Source of the DNA: an uncultured Nostoc sp.
Lineage (GTDB): Bacteria; Cyanobacteriota; Cyanobacteriia; Cyanobacteriales; Nostocaceae
Length of the DNA stretch: 64,000 nucleotides
Direction: 5' to 3'
Assembly: GCF_937863485.1 (NCBI RefSeq)
Contig: NZ_CALMFY010000174.1
Span: 1-64,000 of the forward strand
Part shown: piece by piece, positions 53,528 to 62,378 of the stretch
Layout of the letters: every line of letters starts with the position of its first letter
Position numbering within the stretch: the stretch's first letter is position 1
Notes under the pieces: generated by a model
The model's database searches: none
What the model saw: the letters and a program-made list of their open reading frames with translations, nothing else
Told to the model about the DNA's origin: nothing
Translations under genes and position numbers: made by a program

Positions 53528-53888
53528 TAATATCCTCAAAGCATCTGCTAATGCGAACAGAGCCACATCAAAAGCAACGAATTGTAAAATTCATCACAGC
53601 TAAAAATTTGAGCATAAATCGGTGTTTACAGCCACAAAAGTCCGATTGTTTCTCAACTAAGTTTAATACTGTAACGAAGCTCTAAAACAGGGTAAGCGAT
53701 GCCTGCGGCGGTAAACTACGCATCTCCAATCTGCACTTTTTGTGAACTGATATCTTAAGTGCAATTTTTTTTGACAGGAAACTTTAACCGAGCGCTGAAT
53801 GTTTTGTCTTTGCCCCTTAGCTTGCTGCTGTGGCTGCACAATCATTACTCATCAAATACCAGCTGCATCAACAATTTTTCTTGGCTTT

Positions 53889-54341
53889 ATGCGTCACAGA
53901 CTCCGCTATATTTTAATTTTGCTGCTCTCCCTGAGTATTATTACATTTTACTGGCCTGTGAATAATTCTGATTGCAATTCCAAGGCGATTCTTGCATCAA
54001 AAACTACAAAATTCCAAGTACATGCTACTAAGGTTATTGTTCAGCCGTGGCTTGGTCGTCACCATATATATGGAATCTTTATGATTCCTGATAAATACAA
54101 ACAAGCTCAATTTTTTGTGTTAACAGTTAAAGGTGCTGGCAGTTACTGTTCAAAACAATTTGGTTATCAAAAAAACTTTAATGATATCTTTGCTGAACCA
54201 GGAACTTATCTGCTAAGGAAGTTTATTAGAACTCGAACAGCTCTGCGGCTGATTCTCCAAGGTTTGTATTCTCAGATCAATGATAAACAGAACTGGACGT
54301 TGACTTTCCCTGAACTAAAAGTTGGTCAACATAATTCGTAA
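53889..54341 (+). CDS. small exported or membrane-anchored hypothetical protein
   Basis: 150 aa. Start placed at MRHRLRYILILLLSLSIITF, an N-terminal anchor or signal sequence; the frame continues upstream but reads as repeat-like, Cys-rich translation. The body (VHATKVIVQPWLGRHHIYGI, FFVLTVKGAGSYCSKQF) is beta-rich. No family recognised. No strong ribosome site at this ATG. Alone between convergent and divergent neighbours. Confidence 0.55.
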   Translation: MRHRLRYILILLLSLSIITFYWPVNNSDCNSKAILASKTTKFQVHATKVIVQPWLGRHHIYGIFMIPDKYKQAQFFVLTVKGAGSYCSKQFGYQKNFNDIFAEPGTYLLRKFIRTRTALRLILQGLYSQINDKQNWTLTFPELKVGQHNS

Positions 54342-54561
54342 TTATAGCCCCATGCCTGTTCGTACAGCGTGTCGTAGGCAAATAAGTAATGAATAAATTT
54401 ATTTTTTCATTACAGCTATTTTCAGGTAAATAGGCCACGCCCTATGTGCACAGCATTGCTGTGTGCCTACAACATATGTGGTTCAAAGAAATGAAAACTG
54501 CTGTAATAAATTAAGTCACTCTGTCCCTGAATTGATTAATTACGAATTAGGAATTATTTAC

Positions 54562-55617
54562 TCAGCTTGGTGGTTGAGTTTCCAAAACCTCATTTTTCTC
54601 TAACAAGGCAGTAGTAGCATTGATTACAATCTGTGCTGCTCCTGTGAAAAACGATCGCTCGATAGTCGCTGGAACATCGCTAGGTTTATGATAGTGGGGA
54701 GTCCGTAAATTTGCGGTATCTGTCACCAGCACAGCGCCCACACCCTGATACCAAAATGGTGCATGGTCGCTGCGTAGGGTGTCTGGTGTCAGTAAACCTT
54801 TAAAAGGAATTGGTAGTGTTAGGACTGGTGGCAAATTTGATTCCTGTTTATTCAGAGCGGTTGAGCGGAACATCTGTGAGCTTTGAAAGGCATTTAGCAA
54901 AGGCAAATGTTCTGTATCACCGACTACTGCCAAAAAGTCGCCCTTGTCGCTAGGTGGGGTAACAGGCAATCCGGCAGGGTATTTTTGACATCCAGGAGTG
55001 TAACATGCATAACCTACCATATCCATAACGATCGCTCCGCCCAAGTTTTGCAAGCGTGGTGTCTTGCTAACGAAAGCCTGACTACCTAAAAGTCCTGCTT
55101 CCTCTTTGTCAAAAAAAGCTAGCTGTAACGTCCGTGGGGTGGGACGGGAACCTAGCAACCGAGCAACTTCCAGCACCACGGCTACACCACTGGCGTTATC
55201 ATCAGCACCAGGGGATAAGGGAACAGTGTCGTAATGCGCTCCTACGAGAATTGCTTTAGCGGCTTTGTTAGTTCCTGGGCGTTCGGCAAAAATATTCACA
55301 CCGTCAGAGAACTTTTCTAATTTGGGCTTCCAGCCTAATTTTCTCAGTTCAGTTGTGATATAAGTGCGAGTAAGCGATCGCTCTGTTGTTGTATAGCGCT
55401 GAAAATTCAACTTTTGTATATGGATTAACAGCTTGTCACTAGACACTTGCAGGGTACTGTCAACTTCCTTTGACTCTAGCTGTGGTTGGCGTGTTTCCAC
55501 TGGAATGCTTTGAACAATTGCTGGTGACGGACGCTGTTCAAAAAACGTACTACCTCTGCTACCCACCACCGCAACTGCCATCAGCACCAACAGCATCAGC
55601 CAAATCCATTTTCTCAT
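54562..55617 (-). CDS. M28-family zinc aminopeptidase, exported
   Basis: 351 aa. Signal or anchor sequence at 1-19, then a peptidase M28 domain. The dizinc ligands can be followed: His in VGAHYDTVP, Asp in GADDNASG, Glu pair in FFDKEEAGLLGS, Asp in GGAIVMDMVGY and His near the end in TPHYHKPSD. The middle segment with PGCQKYPAG is normal for the cyanobacterial subgroup. AAGGA lies 8 bases before the ATG. Probably cleaves N-terminal residues from peptides outside the cytoplasm. Confidence 0.9.
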   Translation of the reverse strand: MRKWIWLMLLVLMAVAVVGSRGSTFFEQRPSPAIVQSIPVETRQPQLESKEVDSTLQVSSDKLLIHIQKLNFQRYTTTERSLTRTYITTELRKLGWKPKLEKFSDGVNIFAERPGTNKAAKAILVGAHYDTVPLSPGADDNASGVAVVLEVARLLGSRPTPRTLQLAFFDKEEAGLLGSQAFVSKTPRLQNLGGAIVMDMVGYACYTPGCQKYPAGLPVTPPSDKGDFLAVVGDTEHLPLLNAFQSSQMFRSTALNKQESNLPPVLTLPIPFKGLLTPDTLRSDHAPFWYQGVGAVLVTDTANLRTPHYHKPSDVPATIERSFFTGAAQIVINATTALLEKNEVLETQPPS

Positions 55618-55751
55618 GTGATTTATCCTTGGCTTTCAGACTTAGGGTAGCGCAAATCCACAGGTATAACTTTCCAAGATTGCTAGGAAGGGTTTAATAT
55701 TTTGGTTCCCTAAATTCTTAAATAAGCCTGCAAAGTCACTTTGCAATAAGT

Positions 55752-56150
55752 TTAATTGTCTATTTTAAGACAATTTTCTTTAAACCAATCTGCTATCGAC
55801 TCTTGAGTCTCTTGATCAGTTGAAAGTCTTTTTATCATTAATACAACTTCTTTTTCTGGCACTTCTAAAGAATAACCGTTCAATATCAGAAAGGTAGCCA
55901 TCGAAACGAAAGCTACTCTTTTATTGCCATCTATAAATGCATGATTTTTTACAAATTCAAAAGCATAAGCAGCAGCTAACTCAAAAACAGTTGGTGTAGG
56001 TTCACCATAAGCAAATAAATTTTTAGGTCTATCTAAACTAGCTAAAAGCAGATTTCTATCTCTTATACCTATAAGTCCGCCGTGTTCTGCTAGTTGTTCT
56101 TCGTGCATCGTTTTAATGACTGCCTCACTCAACCAAAAAATCTCATTCAC
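55752..56150 (-). CDS. doc: Doc-type toxin (Fic fold) of a toxin-antitoxin pair
   Basis: 132 aa. The Fic/Doc motif reads HAFIDGNKR (H70-R78), equal to the Doc form HxFxxGNKR. Doc toxins phosphorylate EF-Tu and stop translation. The N-terminus WLSEAVIKTMHEEQLAEHGG and the Asp-rich start GIRDRNLLLASLDRP are standard for the death-on-curing family. Its ATG overlaps the stop codon of the upstream gene (ATGA at 56147-56150). Upstream partner is unlike Phd, see next entry. Confidence 0.9.
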   Translation of the reverse strand: MNEIFWLSEAVIKTMHEEQLAEHGGLIGIRDRNLLLASLDRPKNLFAYGEPTPTVFELAAAYAFEFVKNHAFIDGNKRVAFVSMATFLILNGYSLEVPEKEVVLMIKRLSTDQETQESIADWFKENCLKIDN

Positions 56151-56362
56151 TTAGCTAGCTCACGAAGTGCATTCCTATACTTAATGCTTACTTTTTGATA
56201 AGCTTCCATAGCCTTTTCAAATTCAGACTTGTAATGTGTTGTTTGAGGATTCCGAGAATGTTTCGTAACTAAAAATACCCCATTCTTACTATGTCTAAAC
56301 TTTAGACTTTGAAAAGATGGTATCAATTTGTTTTTGATCTTACGAAGTCTTAAGGTTTGCAT
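56147..56362 (-). CDS. probable antitoxin partner of Doc
   Basis: 71 aa basic protein. N-terminal half is Lys/Arg-rich (RLRKIKNKLIPSFQSLKFRH), C-terminal half forms an amphipathic helix (KSEFEKAMEAYQKVSIKYRN ALREL). The coupled ATGA overlap with doc and gene order (antitoxin first) support its role. It lacks the usual Phd/YefM N-terminal DNA-binding sequence, so it is an atypical partner; the neutralising part would be the C-terminal helix. No strong ribosome site. Confidence 0.7.
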   Translation of the reverse strand: MQTLRLRKIKNKLIPSFQSLKFRHSKNGVFLVTKHSRNPQTTHYKSEFEKAMEAYQKVSIKYRNALRELAK

Positions 56363-56511
56363 GATAAACTCAAAAGTAGTGGTTAGAATTTAGAAGATAC
56401 AAATGTTGACGGTAATCCTCAATTAAGTTTTGGTTAATCAGTTACTATACTATAAATTATTTGTGCAAGAGGTTTCTTTTACTTTACAGATTGACTCTTA
56501 TGACAGAACAT

Positions 56512-57486
56512 TCATGTTGATCCTTGTTGCAATGGTCTTAGCAAGATGTCCCAAAAATACTCAGCAGCTCCTTGTTGAGACAATAATTTATTTACATTCT
56601 GTTGGCTTGCAAAGAAAGCCATTCCCAAAGGTTGCAGAAAAAGAGCGTATCCATCATCAACTATAGACATAGATTCATTAATACTATTGTCACTTCCTGA
56701 AGCATTTGAGGAATATGCAATATCGTTTCCATAAAGATGGCTACTTCCTCTTATCCAAATTCGACATTGAGTAGCTTTCTTTCCCCCAATGTAGACAATA
56801 GCCGAAAAATGATTTGCATCTATACGTTTAAAATGTGTACCTACTTCTGGATTTCGCTTGGATAATTCAGCAAGTGAATTCTCAAAAAAGTTGGCTATGT
56901 ATTCAAACAATTCCTCTACAAATTGATCTCTGTCTCGATCCGAGAATGTTTGGCGAATACGCAGATTGCTCGATCTTGGTATATCCAAAATTTGTGGTTT
57001 GACAGCAGAACCGTAACTTATGCTTGGTGGCGTGGAATTCTGACGGAGTTGTAAGCGAGTAATTGTCCGTTTTACAGCGTTGACTACTTCAAGAAAAGCA
57101 TCGTCTTGATCGGGGAATTTTGTGATAGGCTTGCCATCAGTTGGCATGACCAAGAGCCTGCCAAATGGCGCACTGGGCCAATCGCATGGACGCAGGATGA
57201 CTGGTATAATGTGAGATTCTCCTTGCTCATGCTTTTTCATCGCACGTTGCATCTCAATGTCATAACAATAATTGGAAGCTAGAAAATCTGAACTGACTAA
57301 TAAAAGGATGATGTCTGCTTCTTCTAAGTTTTTGCTTACTGCCTTATCAAATTCCTCACCAGCAGTTATTCGCCGATCATGTCACGTCTCAATGAAACCT
57401 TGCCTTTTTAGCATAGCAAGATGAACTTCCAGCTTATCGCGCAGGGTTTCATCCCGATGTGAATAAGAGAAAAAAACTGTAGCCAT
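56512..57486 (-). pseudogene. TIR-domain protein interrupted by one in-frame TGA
   Basis: Reading from ATG 57486, MATVFFSYSHRDETLRDKLE continues to GFIET, then TGA (57382-57384, codon 35), then HDRRITAGEEFDKAVSKNLE in the same frame to the end at 56512 (324 further codons in all). Homologues read ETWHDRRI, so TGG to TGA is the simplest change. The TIR domain (1-150) contains ILLLVSSDFLASNYCYDIEM, with the Glu expected in NADase-type TIR, and VIPVILRPCDWPSAPFG. A C-terminal domain of about 140 residues (RQTFSDRDRDQFVEELFEYI, DANHFSAIVYIGG, GAAEYFWDILLRPLQ) is unnamed to me. It lies beside the Doc pair, consistent with a defence island. Confidence 0.85.
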
Positions 57487-57749
57487 TCGACAATTATTAA
57501 TCAAAGGCAGGTATTTACTTATGATTAATACCTTTATATCTTATAACAGTACAAAAGAACTAATTTCCGAAAGTAAACATCAAGTTTGACAGTTCGTCTT
57601 TTGACACAGAGCGCAACTTCACTTACAGTGCCCCACTAGAGGAGTGCTGAGTACTGAGCAAAGAAGAAGAGAAAAGAATTTATTCTTAATTCTTCAAAAT
57701 CTTTATTCTGACACTCAGGACTCATGACTCAGAACTCAGGAATTTTTTT

Positions 57750-59021
57750 ATGGTAGATTTGTTGCTGATCACAATCCTGGGGTTCCTGGGGAGTTTTGGA
57801 CATTGCTTTGGGATGTGTGGCCCTCTAACAGTGGCGTTTTCCCTGTCTCATCAGCCGAAAATTCCACAAAAAGCTTCCTTGGGACGGACATCAACCTTAG
57901 AAAAGTCCGACACTTGGCAACAGCAATTAAAATTTCATCTTTTGCTAAACCTGGGGCGGATGTTGAGCTATGCTCTAGTCGGTGCTGGGATTGGGGCGCT
58001 GGGTTCGGTATTGCTGCAAGGTGGACAACTAGCGGGTGTTGGCAGCGACTTCCGGCGCTGGATGGCAATTATAACTGGTGTAATGCTGATTTGGTTTGGC
58101 TTAGGACAAGTAAAACCCGATTTGCTGCCGCGCATTCCCGTGTTACACCCCTTATTACAAGGTAGTTTACACGATCGCCTCAGCACAGGAATGGTTAAGC
58201 TTTCCTTCAAAACCAAATGGTGGACGCCAATGCTTCTAGGAATGACTTGGGGTTTAATGCCCTGTGGTTTCCTATATGCTGCCCAAATTAAAGCCGCTGA
58301 AACTGGCAATTTATGGATGGGTGGGGCAACTATGCTGGCTTTTGGCTTGGGAACTCTGCCCACAATGCTAGGTGTAGGCGTTTCCACATCATTGGTAAGT
58401 AAAGACAGGCGCAGTCAGTTGTTTCGATTAGGCGGTTGGGTAACACTCACCATTGGCGTCATCACCTTGTTGCGGACTGGTGACACAATGGTAGATTACA
58501 CCGGACACGCCGCTTTATTTTGCTTAATCTTGGCGCTAATTGCGCGTCCTATTAGTGGGTTGTGGGCTTCACCACTGCGTTATCGCCGCGCCTTGGGGGT
58601 GGGAGCTTTTGTGCTTTCTGTGGTTCATACCGCCCACATGATAGAACACTCATTGCAATGGAATTTTGCCGCCTTTGATTTTATGCCACAAGAATTTCAG
58701 TGGGGTATGGCTGCGGGTGCTGTAGCATTGGTATTAATGTCCCCCGCCGCTTTTACGAGTTGGGAATCCTTGCAGAAATCTTTGGGCAAGCGTTGGCGAC
58801 AGATTCATCTATTGGGTGTGCCAGCCTTGCTCTTGAGTGCCATTCATGCTGTGTTGATTGGTTCCCATTACTTGGGTTCCTTGCAATCAACTTGGGGAAA
58901 TAAATTAGCGGCAGTATTGATGGGAATTATTACCTTCAGTGTCTTGCTAGTGCGATCGCGCTTTTTTTGGTCAAAGTTAGCCGTAGAAAAGTTTTATGTT
59001 CCCCCAACTAAATCGCGGTAA
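57750..59021 (+). CDS. SafE/UreH-type sulfite exporter or metal transporter family protein
   Basis: 423 aa membrane protein. The start MVDLLLITILGFLGSFGHCF followed by GMCGP gives the GHCFGMCGP motif (H18, C19, C23) at the end of the first helix, a feature of the TauE/SafE-UreH_2 family and of the CcoS/CcoH-associated membrane proteins. About ten helices; a second conserved stretch MTWGLMPCGFLYAAQ is typical for the family. The C-terminal half (about 265-420) has further helices with His residues (VHTAHMIEHSLQ). It overlaps the next gene by 26 bases. Transport of a metal or sulfur compound is plausible. Confidence 0.8.
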   Translation: MVDLLLITILGFLGSFGHCFGMCGPLTVAFSLSHQPKIPQKASLGRTSTLEKSDTWQQQLKFHLLLNLGRMLSYALVGAGIGALGSVLLQGGQLAGVGSDFRRWMAIITGVMLIWFGLGQVKPDLLPRIPVLHPLLQGSLHDRLSTGMVKLSFKTKWWTPMLLGMTWGLMPCGFLYAAQIKAAETGNLWMGGATMLAFGLGTLPTMLGVGVSTSLVSKDRRSQLFRLGGWVTLTIGVITLLRTGDTMVDYTGHAALFCLILALIARPISGLWASPLRYRRALGVGAFVLSVVHTAHMIEHSLQWNFAAFDFMPQEFQWGMAAGAVALVLMSPAAFTSWESLQKSLGKRWRQIHLLGVPALLLSAIHAVLIGSHYLGSLQSTWGNKLAAVLMGIITFSVLLVRSRFFWSKLAVEKFYVPPTKSR

Positions 59022-59691
59022 ATCATCTTTGTTTTCTGGCTCCATCCCAACGAGTCAAAAACAGAGACGTTACCCGCTCAAAGGCATTTCCTGGCATCAA
59101 GGAACAATAAAGTATTTATTATTCCTGAGTTGCTTAGTCATCTCAATAACTAATCTTTACCCGGCTGCTGCTCATCAGGTGGAAGTAGCTGGAGATGTCG
59201 GTGGCACCCTCCACGTTGAACCAAATGATAACCCCCAGGCTGGAGAACCAAGCCAAGTCTGGTTTGCACTTACCCGCAGAGGTGGAAGGGTGATTCCCCT
59301 GTCACAGTGTAATTGTCAGTTGGCTGTTTATGCCGAACCCTATGCAGCCGGAGAGCCACCACTCCTAGAACCACAGTTAGAATCTGTGGCAGCTGAACGC
59401 TATAAAGGCATCCCAGGTGCGGAAGTTGTCTTTCCCAAGGCAGGTATTTATGAGTTGCAACTAAATGGTAAACCAGTCTCTGGGGGAAGATTCAAACCGT
59501 TTAAGTTCAAATTTGAAGTTACTGTGGCAGGTGGATCTACAGATACTACACGAAGCCTGCGAGATGTCAATGGGGATTTAGTAGAGGGTGAATCTCAGAA
59601 ATTCCCAATTTGGGCGATCGCACTTCCAATCTTCGCATTTATCGCCATCTTAGTTGTTGTACTCCAAAGTATGAGAGGCGGTAGGGAGTAG
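58996..59691 (+). CDS. exported membrane-anchored protein, partner of the SafE-type gene
   Basis: 231 aa. A short cytosolic lead is followed by a signal or anchor segment (about 40-58) ending AAAHQVEVAGDVGG, a beta-rich extracytoplasmic domain (about 58-180, EPNDNPQAGEPSQVWFALTR and FPKAGIYELQLNGKPVSGG) and a C-terminal membrane helix (205-226). Such domains resemble copper-binding CopC/YtkA-like folds, and gene coupling with the upstream transporter suggests a joint function, possibly in metal handling. ATG overlaps the previous gene by 26 bases. A start at a later ATG is not excluded. Confidence 0.7.
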   Translation: MFPQLNRGKSSLFSGSIPTSQKQRRYPLKGISWHQGTIKYLLFLSCLVISITNLYPAAAHQVEVAGDVGGTLHVEPNDNPQAGEPSQVWFALTRRGGRVIPLSQCNCQLAVYAEPYAAGEPPLLEPQLESVAAERYKGIPGAEVVFPKAGIYELQLNGKPVSGGRFKPFKFKFEVTVAGGSTDTTRSLRDVNGDLVEGESQKFPIWAIALPIFAFIAILVVVLQSMRGGRE

Positions 59692-59699
59692 GAGAGTGG

Positions 59700-59742
59700 G
59701 AAGGGAGACAAGGAAGCAATTTTTCTTCCTTGTCCCCCTTGT
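59700..59742 (+). terminator. hairpin after the exported-protein gene
   Basis: Stem AGACAAGGAAG (59706-59716) with CTTCCTTGTC (59725-59734) around a CAATTTTT loop. No long T run follows, but the position just after the operon stop codon fits a terminator. Further on, up to 59938, a 36-codon frame (59793-59903) lacks recognisable similarity. Confidence 0.55.
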
Positions 59743-59938
59743 GCCAATGAAAGCACAGGGGTGTGCCACAATCCAAGAAATATTAATTACTTATGAACAA
59801 GCGACTTATTGATTATGTTCGAGAGATTGATACTGGTTCGGAAGAAATTTTAAGCAGTGAATTTCGCTCGAAGAATACAACGCTGACATTAGAGTTAAGC
59901 TAAAGTTCATCCAAAATTCATGTTCAATGTCATCAAAT

Positions 59939-60937
59939 CTACTTATGTCGCTTTTGATGCCACTGCCACGCATGAGCAACAATATCTTTTATGGAAAGGT
60001 ACTGAGGTTGCCAGCCTAAGATTGTTCTGGCTTTTTCGCTGGTGCCAATCAGAATTGGGGGATCGCCAGGACGGCGATCGCGTTCTTCGACTGGTATCGA
60101 AATTCCTGTCACCTGTTCGGCAGCTGCAATGACTTCTCTGACGGAGAAGCCGCTGCCATTACCTAAATTGAAAACTTCGCTATCGCCACCTTTTAATAAA
60201 TATTCCAATCCCAAAATATGGGCATCTGCTAAGTCATTAACATGAATATAATCTCGAATACAAGTACCATCGGGCGTAGGGTAATCGATGCCGAAAATTG
60301 AGATGGATTCTCGTTTGCCTAAAGCTGTCATCAGCACCAAGGGAATCAAATGGGTTTCTGGGTTATGATCCTCGCCAAGCAAGCCACTGGGATTAGCACC
60401 AGCAGCATTAAAATAGCGGAAACGTACTGATTGGAAACCGTAAGCAACATCAAAATCAGAAAGAATCCGCTCTACCATTAGCTTTGTAGCGCCATAGGGA
60501 TTAATCGGATTTTGGGGATGCGTTTCTGGAATGGGTACAAATTCCGGTACACCATAGGTGGCACAGGTAGAAGAGAAGACAAATTTATTCACAGATGCTG
60601 TCAGCATCGCTTCTAACAGAGTCAAAGTACCAACAACGTTATTGCGGTAATATTTAACTGGGTCAGTCACCGATTCTCCTACGTAGGCGTATGCAGAAAA
60701 GTGCATCACAGCGGCAATATCGCGGGTTTTAAATAGGTGATCTAGCAAGGCGCGATCGCCTGTATCCCCTACTATCAGTTCTACTTGTAAAACTTTTTCT
60801 ACCAGGTCACGATGCCCATAGACCAGATTATCAAGGATGACAACGTTATAACCCGCTTGCTTCAAAGCAAGCACTGTATGAGAACCAATATATCCAGCTC
60901 CCCCCGTTACCAAAATGGTAGGCTTTCCAGACGACAT
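59939..60937 (-). CDS. galE: UDP-glucose 4-epimerase
   Basis: 332 aa cytosolic SDR-type epimerase converting UDP-glucose to UDP-galactose. NAD motif GGAGYIGSH (12-20), catalytic YGATK (148-152) with Ser/Thr in FSSTCATYGVPE, and substrate loop RYFNAAGANPSG are present; C-terminal RRPGDPPILIGTSEKAR is the usual GalE signature. AAAGGA lies ahead of ATG 60937. Alone on the minus strand. Confidence 0.95.
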   Translation of the reverse strand: MSSGKPTILVTGGAGYIGSHTVLALKQAGYNVVILDNLVYGHRDLVEKVLQVELIVGDTGDRALLDHLFKTRDIAAVMHFSAYAYVGESVTDPVKYYRNNVVGTLTLLEAMLTASVNKFVFSSTCATYGVPEFVPIPETHPQNPINPYGATKLMVERILSDFDVAYGFQSVRFRYFNAAGANPSGLLGEDHNPETHLIPLVLMTALGKRESISIFGIDYPTPDGTCIRDYIHVNDLADAHILGLEYLLKGGDSEVFNLGNGSGFSVREVIAAAEQVTGISIPVEERDRRPGDPPILIGTSEKARTILGWQPQYLSIKDIVAHAWQWHQKRHK

Positions 60938-61361
60938 AGTTTTTCCTTTTGAGTGGATTACTCAATTAATTTAGTTTACCGATGCCACATTACTCTTCTG
61001 GAAAATTATAAATAATAGACGCAGTGTCAAAAAATTGCACTAAAATCACTACGACGGTAGTCTTTGGGTGTGAGGTTTGAAGTATTTTAAGTCAAACAGT
61101 GCGATTACAATTTGACAATAAAATAAATCCATTTCCCGAAACCTCTAGGTTGACCCTTACGGGTGACGCTCCTAGCGTCGCGATCGCTAAGAAGTTGCCA
61201 GTTGTTTTATGCCGGGAAACCATACATAGCAGTTCTTTTTGGGGAGCCACTTCTTCAACTAGGGTTCTCCCGGTTGAAGAAGTAGCGTGGAAACCCCGAT
61301 CAAAGCGGACTGCCTCACCACCACACTGGCTCACCGCACCAGAAAATTTGAGAGTTAATCT
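60938..61361. other. intergenic region with hairpins
   Basis: Includes CCCTTACGGGTGACGCTCC with AGCGTCGCGATCGC (61155-61190) and a perfect 10-bp stem CTTCTTCAAC (61250) with GTTGAAGAAG (61274). These belong to the dispersed repeats. No gene recognised. Confidence 0.5.
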
Positions 61362-62015
61362 ATGTTTCTATTGCTAAGTCGGGTACTGCTGTGGCTGCTG
61401 ATTGGCACTATCGTATATTCTCTGTTCCAGCGATTTTATCCCTCTGGAAGTTTTGTCGGGCGATTGATCTTAGTCGTTATTCTAGTAATCATAGCCCTAT
61501 CATTTGTTAACCCCAATGAACCAGCTGTAGCCTCGTTGTCGAGGATGCTGTCTTTTCCACTCAAGCCTCTAGGAGCCTCTGTTTTAATGATGATTTTTGC
61601 AGCTCAGAGAATCAAAGGAGGCGGGATAGACAAACCAGGTGGATACTTGGTAGGTTGGGCACTGACGATTTTGCTGTTAGCAAGTACACCAGCAGTCGCC
61701 TATTTACTTTATAGGGCACCTCTAGCAATGGCAGGTGAAACCTATGTAGCAACTGCTGCACCAACATCTGGGATACTGGTGGCATTAGGACAACAAACCA
61801 CCGCAGCAAACATTTCAGATGTGACAGACGATCGCATTCTTTCTTATAATTTGAGAGTGCCTCCCTACCTATTACAAGGAAGTCCTCAAGATATTCGCGC
61901 CCGCGGTTTACGACTTGAAGACTTTGTACCGAATGCGGAAACATTGCAATTGACAACCAGAACTTGGGAAAATTATCTCTTTGAAATTTACAGGTTCTTG
62001 CGTGTTCAGCGGTAA
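61362..62015 (+). CDS. hypothetical membrane protein, possibly truncated YdcF-like
   Basis: 217 aa. Four hydrophobic segments occupy the first 130 residues (MFLLLSRVLLWLLIGTIVYS, LILVVILVIIALSFV, LGASVLMMIFAAQ, LVGWALTILLLASTPAVAYLL). The following soluble part (GILVALGQQTTAANISDVTD, PPYLLQGSPQDIRARGLR, TTRTWENYLFEIYRF) loosely recalls the DUF218/YdcF domain where VVLG and T-x-EN motifs occur, but most of that domain is missing. It may be a shortened gene. Not assigned to any family with confidence. Confidence 0.6.
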   Translation: MFLLLSRVLLWLLIGTIVYSLFQRFYPSGSFVGRLILVVILVIIALSFVNPNEPAVASLSRMLSFPLKPLGASVLMMIFAAQRIKGGGIDKPGGYLVGWALTILLLASTPAVAYLLYRAPLAMAGETYVATAAPTSGILVALGQQTTAANISDVTDDRILSYNLRVPPYLLQGSPQDIRARGLRLEDFVPNAETLQLTTRTWENYLFEIYRFLRVQR

Positions 62016-62059
62016 TAAAGTTAAAAAAGTAAAACTACAAAAGGTCACAATGCCACGCC

Positions 62060-62108
62060 CTAGTACCGCAAGGCGGAAGTTAAAAATCACTCATTCAAAA
62101 GTCAAAAG
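62060..62108. repeat. dispersed repeat shared with 25291-25332 (inverted)
   Basis: CTAGTACCGCAAGGCGGAAG, TTAAAAATCACTCATTCAAA and AGTCAAAAG are the reverse complement of the copy at 25291-25332. An open frame of about 71 codons from ATG 62050 runs through it and is therefore unlikely to be a gene. Confidence 0.75.
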
Positions 62109-62378
62109 AATTATATTCCGGGCTTTTGCGCCATTTTTAATGGTTGGTTTATTTGCGCCGTGCTGTACTAGTAGCTGGATTAATTTAGGCTGGGAAAGCC
62201 ACCAGAATACCAAGAGTTTAAGTAGACGTTACCATTCGGCTTTGGGCGAAAGGGAACGGCAATAACTATCAGTTGAAAGAGGTAACAAAAGCTTAATTTA
62301 TAAGCGATATTCCCTCTACATAGCTGCCCTCTTGGACTAGCAGTTAATCTAGGATGATAAAGTTGCAAAATTGCTTTA

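Noticed and set aside
53799..53888. Thirty extra N-terminal codons for the small exported protein
   Set aside because: They encode a Cys-rich, low-quality stretch (LCPLACCCGCTI) before a better signal-like start at 53889.
59793..59903. 36-codon frame MNKRLIDYVREIDTGSEEIL onward
   Set aside because: Too short, no family and no ribosome site; not listed as a gene.
62050..62265. 71-codon frame with a hydrophobic segment and AAAAGG ahead of the ATG
   Set aside because: Its first half is a dispersed repeat found inverted at 25291-25332; coding is unlikely.
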